Source of the DNA: Polyangiaceae bacterium
Lineage (GTDB): Bacteria; Myxococcota_A; Polyangia; Polyangiales; Polyangiaceae
Length of the DNA stretch: 64,000 nt
Direction: 5' to 3'
NCBI GenBank assembly: GCA_025937835.1
Contig: JAICQO010000002.1
Location: 95,641 to 159,640, forward strand
The position numbers and the translations under genes are program-made. Position 1 is the first letter of the stretch. Each line of letters begins with the position of its first letter. Below the pieces are notes generated by a model. That model was not told where the DNA came from. It did not search any database and was given only the letters and a program-made list of their open reading frames with translations. This document shows, piece after piece, positions 19,843-28,896 of this stretch.

Positions 19843-20808
19843 ATGGCGCTCACCGTCGTCGTGCGGTCGGGCGACCTGGAGACTCCGGCCGAAATCACCC
19901 TGGATTCGCCGCGCGTGGTGATCGGCCGGAGCGAGGGGTGCGAGATCGAGCTGCCCGATCCGAGCGTCAGTCATCGCCACGCCTCGATCCGCCAGCGCGG
20001 CACCGAATACGTGATCCTCGACGAGGGCAGCACGAACGGCACGTTCGTCGGCAAGGTCCGGCTGTCACCCCAGGCGCCGCGCCTGCTCAAGACGGGAGAT
20101 CTGATCCGGGTCGGTCGCGTCTGGCTCGAGGTGCGGATCGCCCAGGTCCCGATCACGCAAAACCAGAAGCTCGTCACGCGCGAGATCGCGCTCGGCCTCG
20201 TCGCTTCCGCGCTCAGCGCCGACGGGCGCCCGGCCAACGCCGTGGTGCGCGTCGTATCCGGCCCCGACGCGGGCGCCTCCCTCACGCTCACCGACGCCGA
20301 ACGCACTTACATCGTCGGCCGCGGACCCGGGCTCGACCTGTCGCTCACCGACGATGGCCTGTCGCGCCGCCACCTCGAGATCGCCCGTCGCGGTCCTCAC
20401 CTCAGCGTCCGTGACCTGCGCTCGAAGAACGGCGTCGAGCTCGACGGCGTGCGGCTCGAGCCCGACAAGGAGACGACCTGGCCGCTCAGCGCGGCGCTCG
20501 TGCTCGGCGACAGCGAGCTCTGCTACGAGGACCCGGTGCGCGCCGCCCTCGACGAGATCGCCCGCGCCAGCGACGAAAAGATCCCCGATCGCGAAGCCAT
20601 CGCCGCCCCCGTGGGCGTCGCCGTCGAATCGCCTTCCGCGCGCACCTCGGAGGTCGCGCCGCCCGCTTCGAAGAAGAAGCCCTCCAAGGCGCCGCCCGCC
20701 CCCGTGGGACGGCCGGGCATCGGCTGGGCCGACGTGCTGGTCGCCGTGCTCGCGCTATCGGTGCTGACGCTGAGTCTGTTCGGGCTGTGGCTGTTGTTCC
20801 GAGCCTGA
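19843..20808 (+). CDS. Double-FHA-domain tail-anchored membrane protein
   Basis: The 321-residue product has a first FHA domain (about 15-90; GRSEGCEIEL, SVSHRHASI, STNGTFVG) and a second (about 140-225; VGRGPGLDL, LSRRHLEI, SKNGVELDG). Both keep the Arg, Ser-x-x-His and Asn-Gly positions that bind phosphothreonine peptides. A Pro/Lys linker and one C-terminal TM helix (about 298-319) follow, so the FHA domains face the cytoplasm. I chose the ATG at 19843 because it starts right at the domain; the frame is open upstream but has no typical coding start. It probably docks substrates of the Ser/Thr kinases, several of which are in this window. It is divergent from the PilZ gene. Confidence 0.85.
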   Translation: MALTVVVRSGDLETPAEITLDSPRVVIGRSEGCEIELPDPSVSHRHASIRQRGTEYVILDEGSTNGTFVGKVRLSPQAPRLLKTGDLIRVGRVWLEVRIAQVPITQNQKLVTREIALGLVASALSADGRPANAVVRVVSGPDAGASLTLTDAERTYIVGRGPGLDLSLTDDGLSRRHLEIARRGPHLSVRDLRSKNGVELDGVRLEPDKETTWPLSAALVLGDSELCYEDPVRAALDEIARASDEKIPDREAIAAPVGVAVESPSARTSEVAPPASKKKPSKAPPAPVGRPGIGWADVLVAVLALSVLTLSLFGLWLLFRA

Positions 20809-20816
20809 GCCGAAGC

Positions 20817-20850
20817 CCTCCGCGCACCCGCGTGCTGCGCCAGGCGGAGG
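20817..20850. terminator. Stem-loop between convergent FHA and HAF genes
   Basis: CCTCCGC (20817-20823) pairs with GCGGAGG (20844-20850), with an inner GCAC/GTGC stem. It lies just after the FHA gene stop. There is no T tract; it is a candidate terminator. Confidence 0.35.
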
Positions 20851-20924
20851 CGGCTCGTCGACCTCTACCAATCGCAGGCGCTTCCCGAGCTCCACTCGAG
20901 GATGGCTTGCCAAGGCGAACGCTC

Positions 20925-22121
20925 CTAGAGCCAGGCCAGGAAAAACCGCGGTGAGCCGTCGATGTCGAAGGTCTTGCCGAACACCACGCGGCCGTCCGCA
21001 GAGACATCCAATGCTTCGCTGAGGAAGTATGCGTCACCGTTGCGCTCGAAGCGCGAGAGCTCTTTGCGCAGGCTTCGCACCTGGCCGTCGCGGCTCCAGA
21101 GCACGGCCTCCCCGCTCTTGCCGACGGCGAGGCTGCCGTCCGGCGTGAGCGCGTTGACGGCGTTGTCCTCGCCCGGCGCGAGCAGCTCGAGCGGCGTTGG
21201 AGTGCCGTCAATCCACAGCAGCGGCGTCCAGTCCGAGCGCTCGAAGTTGCTGCTTCTACCCGCGATCACGGAGCCGTCGGCGCTGACGTCGCGGACTTGA
21301 GAGCGGTTGTCTCCGCTCGCAAGCTCGAGGACCTTCGCACCGCCGTCAGCGGTCCAGCGGAAGGCGCGTTCGCCGCTCTCGCCGACGACGATCCGGCCGT
21401 CCGCACTGACGGCGAGGGCCGAGCTTTGTTCTTCGTCGCCTAGCGCACCCAGGTCGACCTGCCCGGTCTCGCGCGACCAGAGGAAGCCGTGGATGTAGTC
21501 GGGGCGCGACAGGAAATTACCGACGATGAAACGCAAATCAGGGCTCATCGCCGTGAGCGTGCCGGTCGCCTCCGGGTGCTCGATGACGCGATCGCGCCAG
21601 AGAAACGGCGCGTGCCCGCCATTTTCCGTCGAGGTGCCGCCGAAGCTGCGAGAGTCCGCGCCAGCGGCGTGGAGGTAGGCGTCGCTTTGCGGTGCAGGAT
21701 CGAGCGGCCGCACGCCCCGCTCGTACGTCCACACCACCGGCGCGATGTGCGTGTTCACGCCGTCGTCGAACCGCGCAATGCCAGCTACGGCGACCCCGTC
21801 CGAGCTCAACGCGCTCCACTCGGTGCTGAACGAACCCGGCATGTCGCCGAGCAACTCGAAGTGGAACGGCGGATCCACGCGCGCCGGCGGCAGCTCCGTC
21901 GCTGGCGGCGGTTTCATCCCCGGCGGCGGCTCCCTCGCCGGCGGTGCCGCGCCCGGGCTCGCACTCGGTTGCGAAGGCTCGACGCCGGGGCGCGCGCCCG
22001 CCGGCGAGGCCCGGGCCCGATCGTCTTCGATTGCATCGAGCTCGAGCGCGCTGCGACTGCATCCGGACAGCGCGACCGGTAACAGCGCAACTGCGAGAGG
22101 CGACCGCGCAGACTTCAGCAT
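20925..22121 (-). CDS. HAF-repeat extracellular lipoprotein
   Basis: The 398-residue product has a signal peptide ending in ALSGC (Cys near residue 21), so it is very likely a lipoprotein. A Pro/Ala-rich linker (about 30-85) leads to repeated units of the kind ALSSDGVAVAG, AVSADGRIVVGES and DVSADGSVIAGRS, with AFRW or PLLWIDG in between. This is the pattern of the extracellular HAF-repeat family, predicted to form a beta-propeller on the cell surface. It lies five bases after the stop of the TMTC-like membrane gene and is probably in its operon. The ligand is unknown. Confidence 0.75.
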   Translation of the reverse strand: MLKSARSPLAVALLPVALSGCSRSALELDAIEDDRARASPAGARPGVEPSQPSASPGAAPPAREPPPGMKPPPATELPPARVDPPFHFELLGDMPGSFSTEWSALSSDGVAVAGIARFDDGVNTHIAPVVWTYERGVRPLDPAPQSDAYLHAAGADSRSFGGTSTENGGHAPFLWRDRVIEHPEATGTLTAMSPDLRFIVGNFLSRPDYIHGFLWSRETGQVDLGALGDEEQSSALAVSADGRIVVGESGERAFRWTADGGAKVLELASGDNRSQVRDVSADGSVIAGRSSNFERSDWTPLLWIDGTPTPLELLAPGEDNAVNALTPDGSLAVGKSGEAVLWSRDGQVRSLRKELSRFERNGDAYFLSEALDVSADGRVVFGKTFDIDGSPRFFLAWL

Positions 22122-22126
22122 GGGGC

Positions 22127-24073
22127 TCAGCCTTTCTTCGGGCCTTCGTCGTACGAGCGAGGACGGTACTTCTTCTGAACGCCGCCGTGATCTTTGCCGT
22201 AATACACGATGTCGTTGGCGAGGAAGGCCAGCCACGAGCCCGGGAATTGCTGCGACAGCTGGATCAGCTCCGCCTTGCGCGGCTCGACCCCATTTTGGTC
22301 CCACAGGCACTGCAGCGCCAGCGCGATCAGGTTCGGGTCGTTCGGTGCGAGCAGAAAGCCGCGCCGGTAGTACGGCCAGGCTTCATCGATGCGCTTCAGA
22401 CGGCAGAGCGTATCGCCGTAGTAGATCTGCGCCATCGGCCACTCGGGAGCGATCTCCATGGCCCGCGCGTTCGCGGCGAGGCGCTCGTCGAGCTTGCCGC
22501 GCGCGCCGACCATCACCGAGTAGTTGAGGTGCGCCTTGGCGCTCTCGGGTGCGGCTTCGCGCGTGGCCTTCCAGAACGCGAGATCGTCGGTGTAGTCGAG
22601 GGCGTGCTTGCGTGAGGCGATCATCTGCACCGCGAAGAACGCGAGCACGATGCGCAAGCCCATGCGACGGCGCTCGGCGTCGAGCAGCCAGGCTGCCACG
22701 ACCGACAGGCACAACGCGGAGCCGACCACCGGCAGGTACCAGAAGCGCTCGGCGCGCACCGTCGGCAAGAGCAGCACGAAGTTCGCGTGCGGAGCATAGG
22801 CCACGGGCAACCACAGCGCGCCGATCGCCACTGCCCGCATCACACCGAGTCTGCGAAGCTCGCGGTCGTCCGGAGCAGTTTCGGGCGGCCGCCGCCGATC
22901 GAGGAGCAGCGAGCGGACGAACGCGGCAACGCCGAGCAGGGGTAACCCGATCAGCGCAAGCGCGCCGATGATGCTCTCGGGGAACACCAGCCGCTTCGGG
23001 ATCGGCTCGGCCGCGAACGAGTAATCGCCGCTCAAAGACCACGGAAACAACACCTGACCCAGGCCGCGCGCGAACACGCGCAGCGCGCCCGCGATGCGGT
23101 GCGGAGGGTCGGCGTTGACGAGCGGATTGTTGATCGGATCGCTCGGCAGATCGGGCTGGCGGAACCAGCGCAGGAACGCATGGAAGCCGCGCACGAGCGG
23201 CGAGGCGTCGGGCGCCAGGGCGTGCAGCGCCTCTTTGGCGGCGTTGACCGGGAAGAAGCGGCGCCGGAGCTCGGTGTAGAACACGAGCGCGAGCACGGCC
23301 GCGGCGAAGGCCAAGATCGCGCGCGGCACGCGGTAACCGCGGTGCCAAGCGGGTGAGCCGACCAGCGCCGCCCAGGCCACGAGCGGCACGCCGACGATCG
23401 CGCTCTCCTTCGAGAACAGGCCGAACCCGAGCCCGAGGAACACACCGAAAGGCATGGCCCAGATCGGCAAGCGCAGCGCCGTCAGCGAAAGCAGCACGCC
23501 GAGCCCGCCGAGCACGTCCGCGATCCCGACGACGCCGGTGACGGCCTCGGTGATCACCGCGCTCGCGACGAACACGGCCCCCGCGAGCCAGCTCGTCCGG
23601 CGGTCGCGCGTCAGCGACAACATCAGGCCGGCGACCAGCGTCGCGTTCAGCGCGTGCCCCACCACGTTGACCCAGTGGTGCAAGAACGGCAGCTTGCTCA
23701 GGTTCCACAGCAGCCGCCAGATGATGTTCGGAATCGGCCGGTACGAGCCGATGCTGCGATCCGGCGGCAACCCCCAGAAGTCGCGCTTCCACACGTCCCA
23801 GAAGCGGACCTCGCCGCCGTTGACGTACGGGTTCGCGAGCAACGCCTCTTGCTCGTCGAAGATGTAGTTCGAGAGTGGACTCCGAACGAACAGCAGCGCG
23901 GCGGCGATCAGCGCCGGCGTCAGCGCAACCCAGAAGGTAGGGTCCTGGTCTCGGAAATAGGCGCGTACCGCGGCCACCGCCGCTCGCAGGCGCGCCTTGA
24001 ACGGGTTCGGCGGGGCTCCCTCGCCGGACGGGTCGACGCTCGGATTGGCCACGTTTTCAGACGAAGTCCGCAC
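22127..24073 (-). CDS. TMTC-like polytopic membrane protein with C-terminal TPR
   Basis: The product, about 648 residues, has around a dozen hydrophobic helices after a short polar N-terminus and then TPR-like helices near the end (MEIAPEWPMAQIYYGD, PYYRRGFLLAPNDPN). Motifs YRPIPNIIW and NVVGHALNATL resemble the TMTC/GT-C type family, in which membrane glycosyltransferase-like domains are joined to TPRs. The start is not fixed: GTG at 24073 or GTG at 24052, neither with a clear ribosome site. The HAF lipoprotein gene follows by five bases. The gene is divergent from the Ser/Thr kinase at 24167. A role in glycosylating exported proteins is possible but is inference. Confidence 0.65.
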   Translation of the reverse strand: MRTSSENVANPSVDPSGEGAPPNPFKARLRAAVAAVRAYFRDQDPTFWVALTPALIAAALLFVRSPLSNYIFDEQEALLANPYVNGGEVRFWDVWKRDFWGLPPDRSIGSYRPIPNIIWRLLWNLSKLPFLHHWVNVVGHALNATLVAGLMLSLTRDRRTSWLAGAVFVASAVITEAVTGVVGIADVLGGLGVLLSLTALRLPIWAMPFGVFLGLGFGLFSKESAIVGVPLVAWAALVGSPAWHRGYRVPRAILAFAAAVLALVFYTELRRRFFPVNAAKEALHALAPDASPLVRGFHAFLRWFRQPDLPSDPINNPLVNADPPHRIAGALRVFARGLGQVLFPWSLSGDYSFAAEPIPKRLVFPESIIGALALIGLPLLGVAAFVRSLLLDRRRPPETAPDDRELRRLGVMRAVAIGALWLPVAYAPHANFVLLLPTVRAERFWYLPVVGSALCLSVVAAWLLDAERRRMGLRIVLAFFAVQMIASRKHALDYTDDLAFWKATREAAPESAKAHLNYSVMVGARGKLDERLAANARAMEIAPEWPMAQIYYGDTLCRLKRIDEAWPYYRRGFLLAPNDPNLIALALQCLWDQNGVEPRKAELIQLSQQFPGSWLAFLANDIVYYGKDHGGVQKKYRPRSYDEGPKKG

Positions 24074-24166
24074 TCGGTAGCGCGGCCGACGAGCGGGCGG
24101 AAGCAGAAATCGGCGAGGGCACACGGCGCGCGCATTCCCGCGGCCGGTGGTAACGTCGCGCCTCCC

Positions 24167-25546
24167 ATGCCCGCCCCGCCCCGCTTCGACGGCTGCGACG
24201 TCGTGGAGACGCTCCACGCCGGCGCCATCTCCGAGCTGTACCGCGGGGTTCAGCGGCCACTCGGCCGTCCGGTACTGATCAAGGCGATCGGCGCGAGCAT
24301 CTTGCCGTCGTCGCCGTTCGCCGCGTCGCTCGAACGCGAAGCTCGCCTGCTCGCGGAGCTCGATCATCCGAACATCGTCGAGGTCTACGACTTCGTCCGC
24401 AAAGACGACCGGATGTGGATGGTGCTCGAGCACGTCGACGGCTGGACGCTGTCGGAGGTGCTGTCGCGAGTCGGGCGTTTACCGCAGGAAGCAGCGACCG
24501 CAGTGGCGCTCGAGGTCGCTCGCGCGCTCGCTCACGCCCACGAGAAAGGCATCTCCCACCGCGACGTGCAGCCGCGCAACATCGTGCTGTCGCGCCGCGG
24601 CGAGGTGAAGCTCGTGAACTTCTCGGTGGCCTCGACCGAGCGGCTCGAGACGGCGCCGGAGCTGCTCGACGGCGGAGCGAGCTACGCGGGGCCGTCGTAC
24701 ATGTCGCCGGAGCAGATCCTCGGCGAGCCGCCGGATCCGCGCAGCGATCTGTTTTCACTCGGCGTCGTCCTGTACGAGATGTTGGCGGGCGAGCGTCCAT
24801 TCAAGGCGCCGGACGAGCGCAACGAGGCGCTGCGTATCCGCAGTGAACCGCCGCCGCCGCTCGGGCGCCGCGTCTCGGGGCTCTTACCCGCGCTCGAGCG
24901 CGTGGTGCTGCGCTGCCTGGAAAAGATGCCGAGCGACCGCTTCGACAACGCCGCGGAGCTGTGTGAGGCGCTGGAAGGCCCGGCTCGCGAGCTGTCGTCG
25001 CTGCACACGCAACGTGCCTTGCTGAACGCGCTCACCCGCGCCGGGCTGGTCGCCGTCGAGACCAAGAGCAAGGCTCCCGAGCGCGTCTTGTCCGCCGCGC
25101 CGCGGGTGCGGCCGCTCGGGTTCGCGCGCGCGGCCTGGCCGCTCTTGGCATTGTGCGCGCTGCTCGCGGTGGGCATCGCCGGCGTCCAGCTCGCCGCGCG
25201 CCGCGATCGAGAATCGGGCGGGCAAGCCGGCCGCACCAAGCTCGAGCTGGTCCCACAAAACGTCGCCTATCTGCGGGTGGTCGCCGAGCCCTGGGCCCAC
25301 GTGATCATCAACGGGCAGCAGGTCGACACGACCCCGTTCGCACGCTCGATTCCGCTGCCCGCCGGCCTTCACTACGTTCGACTCGAGCACCCGCAGGCAG
25401 CCACCGAACGGCGCACGATCAAGCTCGCTCCCGGAGAGACCGTGTTGCTCGACGTGAGGATGAAGCTCACGGGCCCGCTGCCGTCGGCTGAGCCACCCAA
25501 ACCCAGGTTGGGCCCCGACGCAGGCGTCGAAGACGACTCGCCGTAG
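24167..25546 (+). CDS. Ser/Thr kinase-like protein, predicted pseudokinase, with PEGA-like domain
   Basis: The 459-residue protein has a kinase fold at about 8-270 and one TM helix (about 322-343). A PEGA-like outer domain follows (368-435; VVAEPWAHVIINGQQV). The ATP lysine (K39) and the loop HRDVQPRN (131-138) are present. The DFG motif that should hold Mg is NFS (N151-F152-S153, bases 24617-24625), and the Gly-rich loop is poor (LHAGAISELY). I therefore predict weak or no phosphotransfer. The protein may act as a binding partner. The gene ends back to back with the kinase gene on the other strand, and the TMTC-like gene lies divergently upstream. The ATG at 24167 starts right before the kinase domain. 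Confidence 0.85.
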   Translation: MPAPPRFDGCDVVETLHAGAISELYRGVQRPLGRPVLIKAIGASILPSSPFAASLEREARLLAELDHPNIVEVYDFVRKDDRMWMVLEHVDGWTLSEVLSRVGRLPQEAATAVALEVARALAHAHEKGISHRDVQPRNIVLSRRGEVKLVNFSVASTERLETAPELLDGGASYAGPSYMSPEQILGEPPDPRSDLFSLGVVLYEMLAGERPFKAPDERNEALRIRSEPPPPLGRRVSGLLPALERVVLRCLEKMPSDRFDNAAELCEALEGPARELSSLHTQRALLNALTRAGLVAVETKSKAPERVLSAAPRVRPLGFARAAWPLLALCALLAVGIAGVQLAARRDRESGGQAGRTKLELVPQNVAYLRVVAEPWAHVIINGQQVDTTPFARSIPLPAGLHYVRLEHPQAATERRTIKLAPGETVLLDVRMKLTGPLPSAEPPKPRLGPDAGVEDDSP

Positions 25547-27550
25547 CTACTCCGCGATGCGGAAGCTCCACGGTAGCGTGACGGGGCTGCCCGTGAAGGG
25601 AGGGACGTGGATGCCGCGGAATGCTGCGGCGACGCAGGAGCCAACCGGCGTGCCGGCGAAGGGCGCGGAGACGACGACGCCTCGCGCGGAGCCGTCGTTC
25701 CCGAAGGTGATCGTGGCGCGGCCGCTGCCGCTCGGGCCCGACGGCTTGCGGCAGCCCGCAGCGCGGCTGGCCGAGGCGTTGAGCTGCGACAGGGCGGCGC
25801 CACGGTTGAACCGACCCTGAGCAGGCTCGGGCGCGGCGGCGGGGGTAGCTGCTGCCTTGGCGGCACGGTACGGGTTGTCCGTCGACGACTCGGTCAAGGT
25901 CACCGGCTCTTCGGCGAGCTCGACCTTTTCGGCGACGACCTTCGACGGCTTTTCGGTCGCGAGCTTTTCGCTCACCAGCTGGTCGCTCTCGGGTTTTTCA
26001 CCCGCAGGCTTGGTGCTCAACGTCGGAACTTCGAGCGTGATGTCCGCGACGATCGGAGTGCTCGCCGGACGCGCTTGCGCTTCTCGCGGCGCACGCGCCT
26101 CGACTCTGGCCTTCTCGGTGGTTTCGGCTCGTGCTTTATCGAGCGGGATGCTGCCGATGTCGACGCCGGTTGCCTCCGAGACGTCGTCGGAGCCGCGCAC
26201 CTCGCGGTGCACCGTCGTGCGCCCCGGCAGGCGCTCGGACGGCCGCGCGCCCGCTGCCGCAGGGGCCGAGTGCGCGAGTGGCTCGAGCGGCCGTGTCACC
26301 CACATCACGGAACCGGCGGCAGCGGCCAGGCCGACCAACGCGGACAGCCACGGCCAGGGGCCCGCGCGTTCGGGCAGCGGGGTGTCGTAGGTCTCGGGTC
26401 GGGGCGTGCCCGACTGCGCCTGCGACGGTCGCTCACGGCTCGGCGGCTCCGACAGCAGCGACCGCCCCATGTTCGGCGACGACTTGGTCGGGATCGCCGC
26501 GCGCCCGAAGCTCGGCGAGGACTTGGTGGGGATCGGCGCGCCTGGCAGAAGCCCGGTCTTTACGCGGCCGTCGTGCGCGACCAGCGCCTCGCGCAGCTCC
26601 TGGCGCAGGGCCTCGACGCGCGCGCCGATCACGCGCTGAACGAGCTTGCCCACGCTCCCGCGCGACACCGAGAGCCGTTCACCCGCGAGGTAGCGCTCGA
26701 GCGCGTCGCAGAGCTCGAGCGAGCTCTGAAATCGCTGCCGTTTGTCGAGGGCGAGCGCCCGACGCACGATCGCCGCGAGCTTCGGCGGGTAGCCCGGGTG
26801 GTTGCTCTCGAACGCCGGGATCTCCGCAGAGCGCACCAGGTTGAGCGTGTGCGCCGCGGTGTCGCCCTGAAACAGCCGCTCACCCGTGGTGAGCTCGTAG
26901 AGCACGATGCCGAGCGAGAACACGTCGCTGCGGCGGTCGAGCGGCTCCGCGCGCACCTGCTCCGGCGACATGTAGCCGAGCTTGCCCTTGAAGCGCTCGC
27001 TGTTGGCGAAATCGCTGTGAATGGTGGCGTTGGCCACGCCGAAGTCCACGAGCTTCGGCACGCCGTCGATGCCGACCAGGATGTTGTGCGGGGAGATGTC
27101 GCAGTGCACGATGTTGCGGAGCTCGCCGTCCCAACCGCGGAGCTCGTGCGCGGCGTGCAAACCCGCCGCAGCGTCCGCGATGATCCGGACAGCGAGCTCC
27201 GAGGGGATAGCCGCGCCCTTCTTCGAGTCACGGATCAGGGTGCGGAGCGAGTCGCCCTCCACCCATTCCATGGCCATGTAGAGGATGCCCTGGTCCTCCC
27301 CGACGCCGTGCACGCGCACCACGTTGGGGTGCTCGATGCTGCGGACGATCTGGCCTTCTTCCAGGAACATCGCGCGGAAGTCGGCGTCGTGAGCGAGCTC
27401 CGGCAGCATCGCCTTGACCGCGATCAGGCGCTCGGCTGCGGCGTCTGAACGAACCCGCGCAACCCAGACGCTGGCCATGCCTCCACGACCGAGGCGGGCG
27501 AGCAGCTGGTAGCCACCGAGGCTCGTTCCGGACTGAAGCTCGATCTCCAT
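25547..27550 (-). CDS. Membrane Ser/Thr protein kinase with AgmX/PglI-like C-terminal domain
   Basis: The 667-residue protein has a complete kinase domain (about 14-290): GRGGMASVW, K46, HCDISPHN (149-156) and DFG (169-171). HCD in place of HRD is common in myxobacterial kinases and suggests activity not tightly tied to activation-loop phosphorylation. A linker with two IPTKSSP phrases leads to one TM helix (about 402-420). The outer part has a charged linker and a C-terminal domain (VSAPFAGTPVGSCVAAAF, FTGSPVTL) of the AgmX/PglI type seen in gliding and envelope proteins. It is tail to tail with the NFS kinase and divergent from the DUF3943 gene. Its outer domain suggests an envelope signal or target. 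Confidence 0.9.
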   Translation of the reverse strand: MEIELQSGTSLGGYQLLARLGRGGMASVWVARVRSDAAAERLIAVKAMLPELAHDADFRAMFLEEGQIVRSIEHPNVVRVHGVGEDQGILYMAMEWVEGDSLRTLIRDSKKGAAIPSELAVRIIADAAAGLHAAHELRGWDGELRNIVHCDISPHNILVGIDGVPKLVDFGVANATIHSDFANSERFKGKLGYMSPEQVRAEPLDRRSDVFSLGIVLYELTTGERLFQGDTAAHTLNLVRSAEIPAFESNHPGYPPKLAAIVRRALALDKRQRFQSSLELCDALERYLAGERLSVSRGSVGKLVQRVIGARVEALRQELREALVAHDGRVKTGLLPGAPIPTKSSPSFGRAAIPTKSSPNMGRSLLSEPPSRERPSQAQSGTPRPETYDTPLPERAGPWPWLSALVGLAAAAGSVMWVTRPLEPLAHSAPAAAGARPSERLPGRTTVHREVRGSDDVSEATGVDIGSIPLDKARAETTEKARVEARAPREAQARPASTPIVADITLEVPTLSTKPAGEKPESDQLVSEKLATEKPSKVVAEKVELAEEPVTLTESSTDNPYRAAKAAATPAAAPEPAQGRFNRGAALSQLNASASRAAGCRKPSGPSGSGRATITFGNDGSARGVVVSAPFAGTPVGSCVAAAFRGIHVPPFTGSPVTLPWSFRIAE

Positions 27551-27776
27551 GCAGCGATTGATGAGCGAGGCGACGCTGCCCTCGCGATGCGGCGGAGCGT
27601 CGCTCGAGACTGTCCGCAGAATGACACGAAAACCGGGCCGGTGCGAGTGGGGTGATGTAGCGAAAGCGCCTGATTCGGGGATGTTTGCTCTGGCTTGCTT
27701 GGGAGCTTGGGCGCGACTTATGCGAGGGCCTCAGCAATCGAGGAGAGGCGGGCCAAGCGGTGTTAGTCTCGCCGCG

Positions 27777-28367
27777 GTGCCTGTTTTGGCTTCAGTTTTG
27801 ACGTTGGCGCTGGTCGCCGCCCCCGCCGAGTCATCGGAGGTGACGCTCGACGTACCGTGGAGCGTGCCGGTCATTCACACCGCGGCGTTGTTCACGGGGA
27901 TGCGCATCACCGAGGCCGTGCTCTGGCCGGAGCCGTTCGCAGACACGGATCTCAGTGAGATCGGACGTCGCTACCGCGAGGCTTACACGCGCCCCCCGGT
28001 GTTCGATCCGGATCGCCGCGCCTTCGAGTGGGACGGGGACCACTGGACGCTGAACGTCGCCGGCCACGGCTTGCTCGGGAGCGAGCTCTACTTTCGACCG
28101 CGGCACTGCGGCGCGTCCGTGCTCGGATCGCTGGTGTTCGCCGCCGGCGCCAGCGCCGTCTGGGAGTACGGATTCGAGGCCAGCGGCGTACGGCCGAGCG
28201 GGCTCGATCTGGTGTACACGCCGCTCGCCGGGATCGTGATCGGCGAAGCCCGCTATGTCGGTTACCGGGCGGCCGGCGGCATCTCCAACCCGACGCTGAG
28301 GGGGGTCGTGAGAACCTTACTGGATCCTTTTGGTGAGCTCGAACGAGCCGCGGGGACCCCGTGCTGA
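27777..28367 (+). CDS. DUF3943-type membrane/secreted protein
   Basis: The product from the GTG at 27777 has 196 residues. It starts with a hydrophobic segment (LASVLTLALVAAPAES), probably a signal peptide, and has the DUF3943 pattern NVAGHGLLGSELYFR, WEYGFEASGVRPS, DLVYTPLAGIVIGEARY. DUF3943 proteins are found in the envelope of diverse bacteria with no assigned function. The frame is open far upstream, so an earlier start is possible, but no ribosome site is well placed; an AGGAG at 27741-27745 is too far. The cupin gene follows 16 bases later, so the two are probably one unit. Confidence 0.65.
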   Translation: MPVLASVLTLALVAAPAESSEVTLDVPWSVPVIHTAALFTGMRITEAVLWPEPFADTDLSEIGRRYREAYTRPPVFDPDRRAFEWDGDHWTLNVAGHGLLGSELYFRPRHCGASVLGSLVFAAGASAVWEYGFEASGVRPSGLDLVYTPLAGIVIGEARYVGYRAAGGISNPTLRGVVRTLLDPFGELERAAGTPC

Positions 28368-28383
28368 CGATCCGAGGTGAGTC

Positions 28384-28890
28384 TTGAGCAAGATCTCACG
28401 CATGCTCACGGCGGACCAGGTCGTCGCCGAGCTCGGTCTGAAGCCCCACCCCGAAGGTGGCCACTACGCCGAGACCTTCCGCTCCGGCCAACGCGTGGCG
28501 AGCCTCGATCGTCCCGTGGAGCGCGATGCCTCGACCGCGATTTACTTCTTGCTGCGCGCCGGCGAATTCTCGGCGTTCCATCGCGTCGAGTCCGACGAGG
28601 TCTGGCACCACTACCTCGGCGACGCGCTCGATCTCGTGCAGCTCGACGAGGGCGGGGCGCAGACGTTGAAGCTCGGCACCGCCATCGAACGAGGGGATCG
28701 CCCGCAGGCCGTGGTCCCCGCGGGTCGCTACCAGGCGGCGCGCCCGAGCGAAGGCGAGCACGGCTACACCCTGTGCGGCTGCACCGTCGCGCCAGGCTTC
28801 GTATTCGAAGACTTCCAGATGCCGTCGCGCGCGGAGCTCGTCGAGCGCTTCCCCGAGCACGCAGCGCTCGTGATCGCCTTCACACGTTGA
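28384..28890 (+). CDS. Cupin_5 (DUF985) protein
   Basis: The 168-residue protein matches the DUF985 cupin family: LGLKPHPEGGHYAETFRS, FLLRAGEFSAFHRVESDEVWHHYLG and the later GCTVAPGFVFEDFQ. Cupin His residues in FHRVESDEVWHHY could bind a metal. The TTG at 28384 has GAGGTG five bases upstream; an ATG at 28402 (MLTADQVV) begins exactly at the family's usual start and is also likely. The enzyme activity is not known for this family; some members act in sugar epimerisation or detoxification. It probably shares a transcript with the DUF3943 gene. Confidence 0.8.
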   Translation: MSKISRMLTADQVVAELGLKPHPEGGHYAETFRSGQRVASLDRPVERDASTAIYFLLRAGEFSAFHRVESDEVWHHYLGDALDLVQLDEGGAQTLKLGTAIERGDRPQAVVPAGRYQAARPSEGEHGYTLCGCTVAPGFVFEDFQMPSRAELVERFPEHAALVIAFTR

Positions 28891-28896
28891 GATTTC

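Noticed and set aside
25607..27448. Open frame of about 600 codons antisense to the kinase at 25547-27550
   Set aside because: The minus-strand frame carries a full kinase domain; the plus-strand frame is Arg/His-rich and has no motif.
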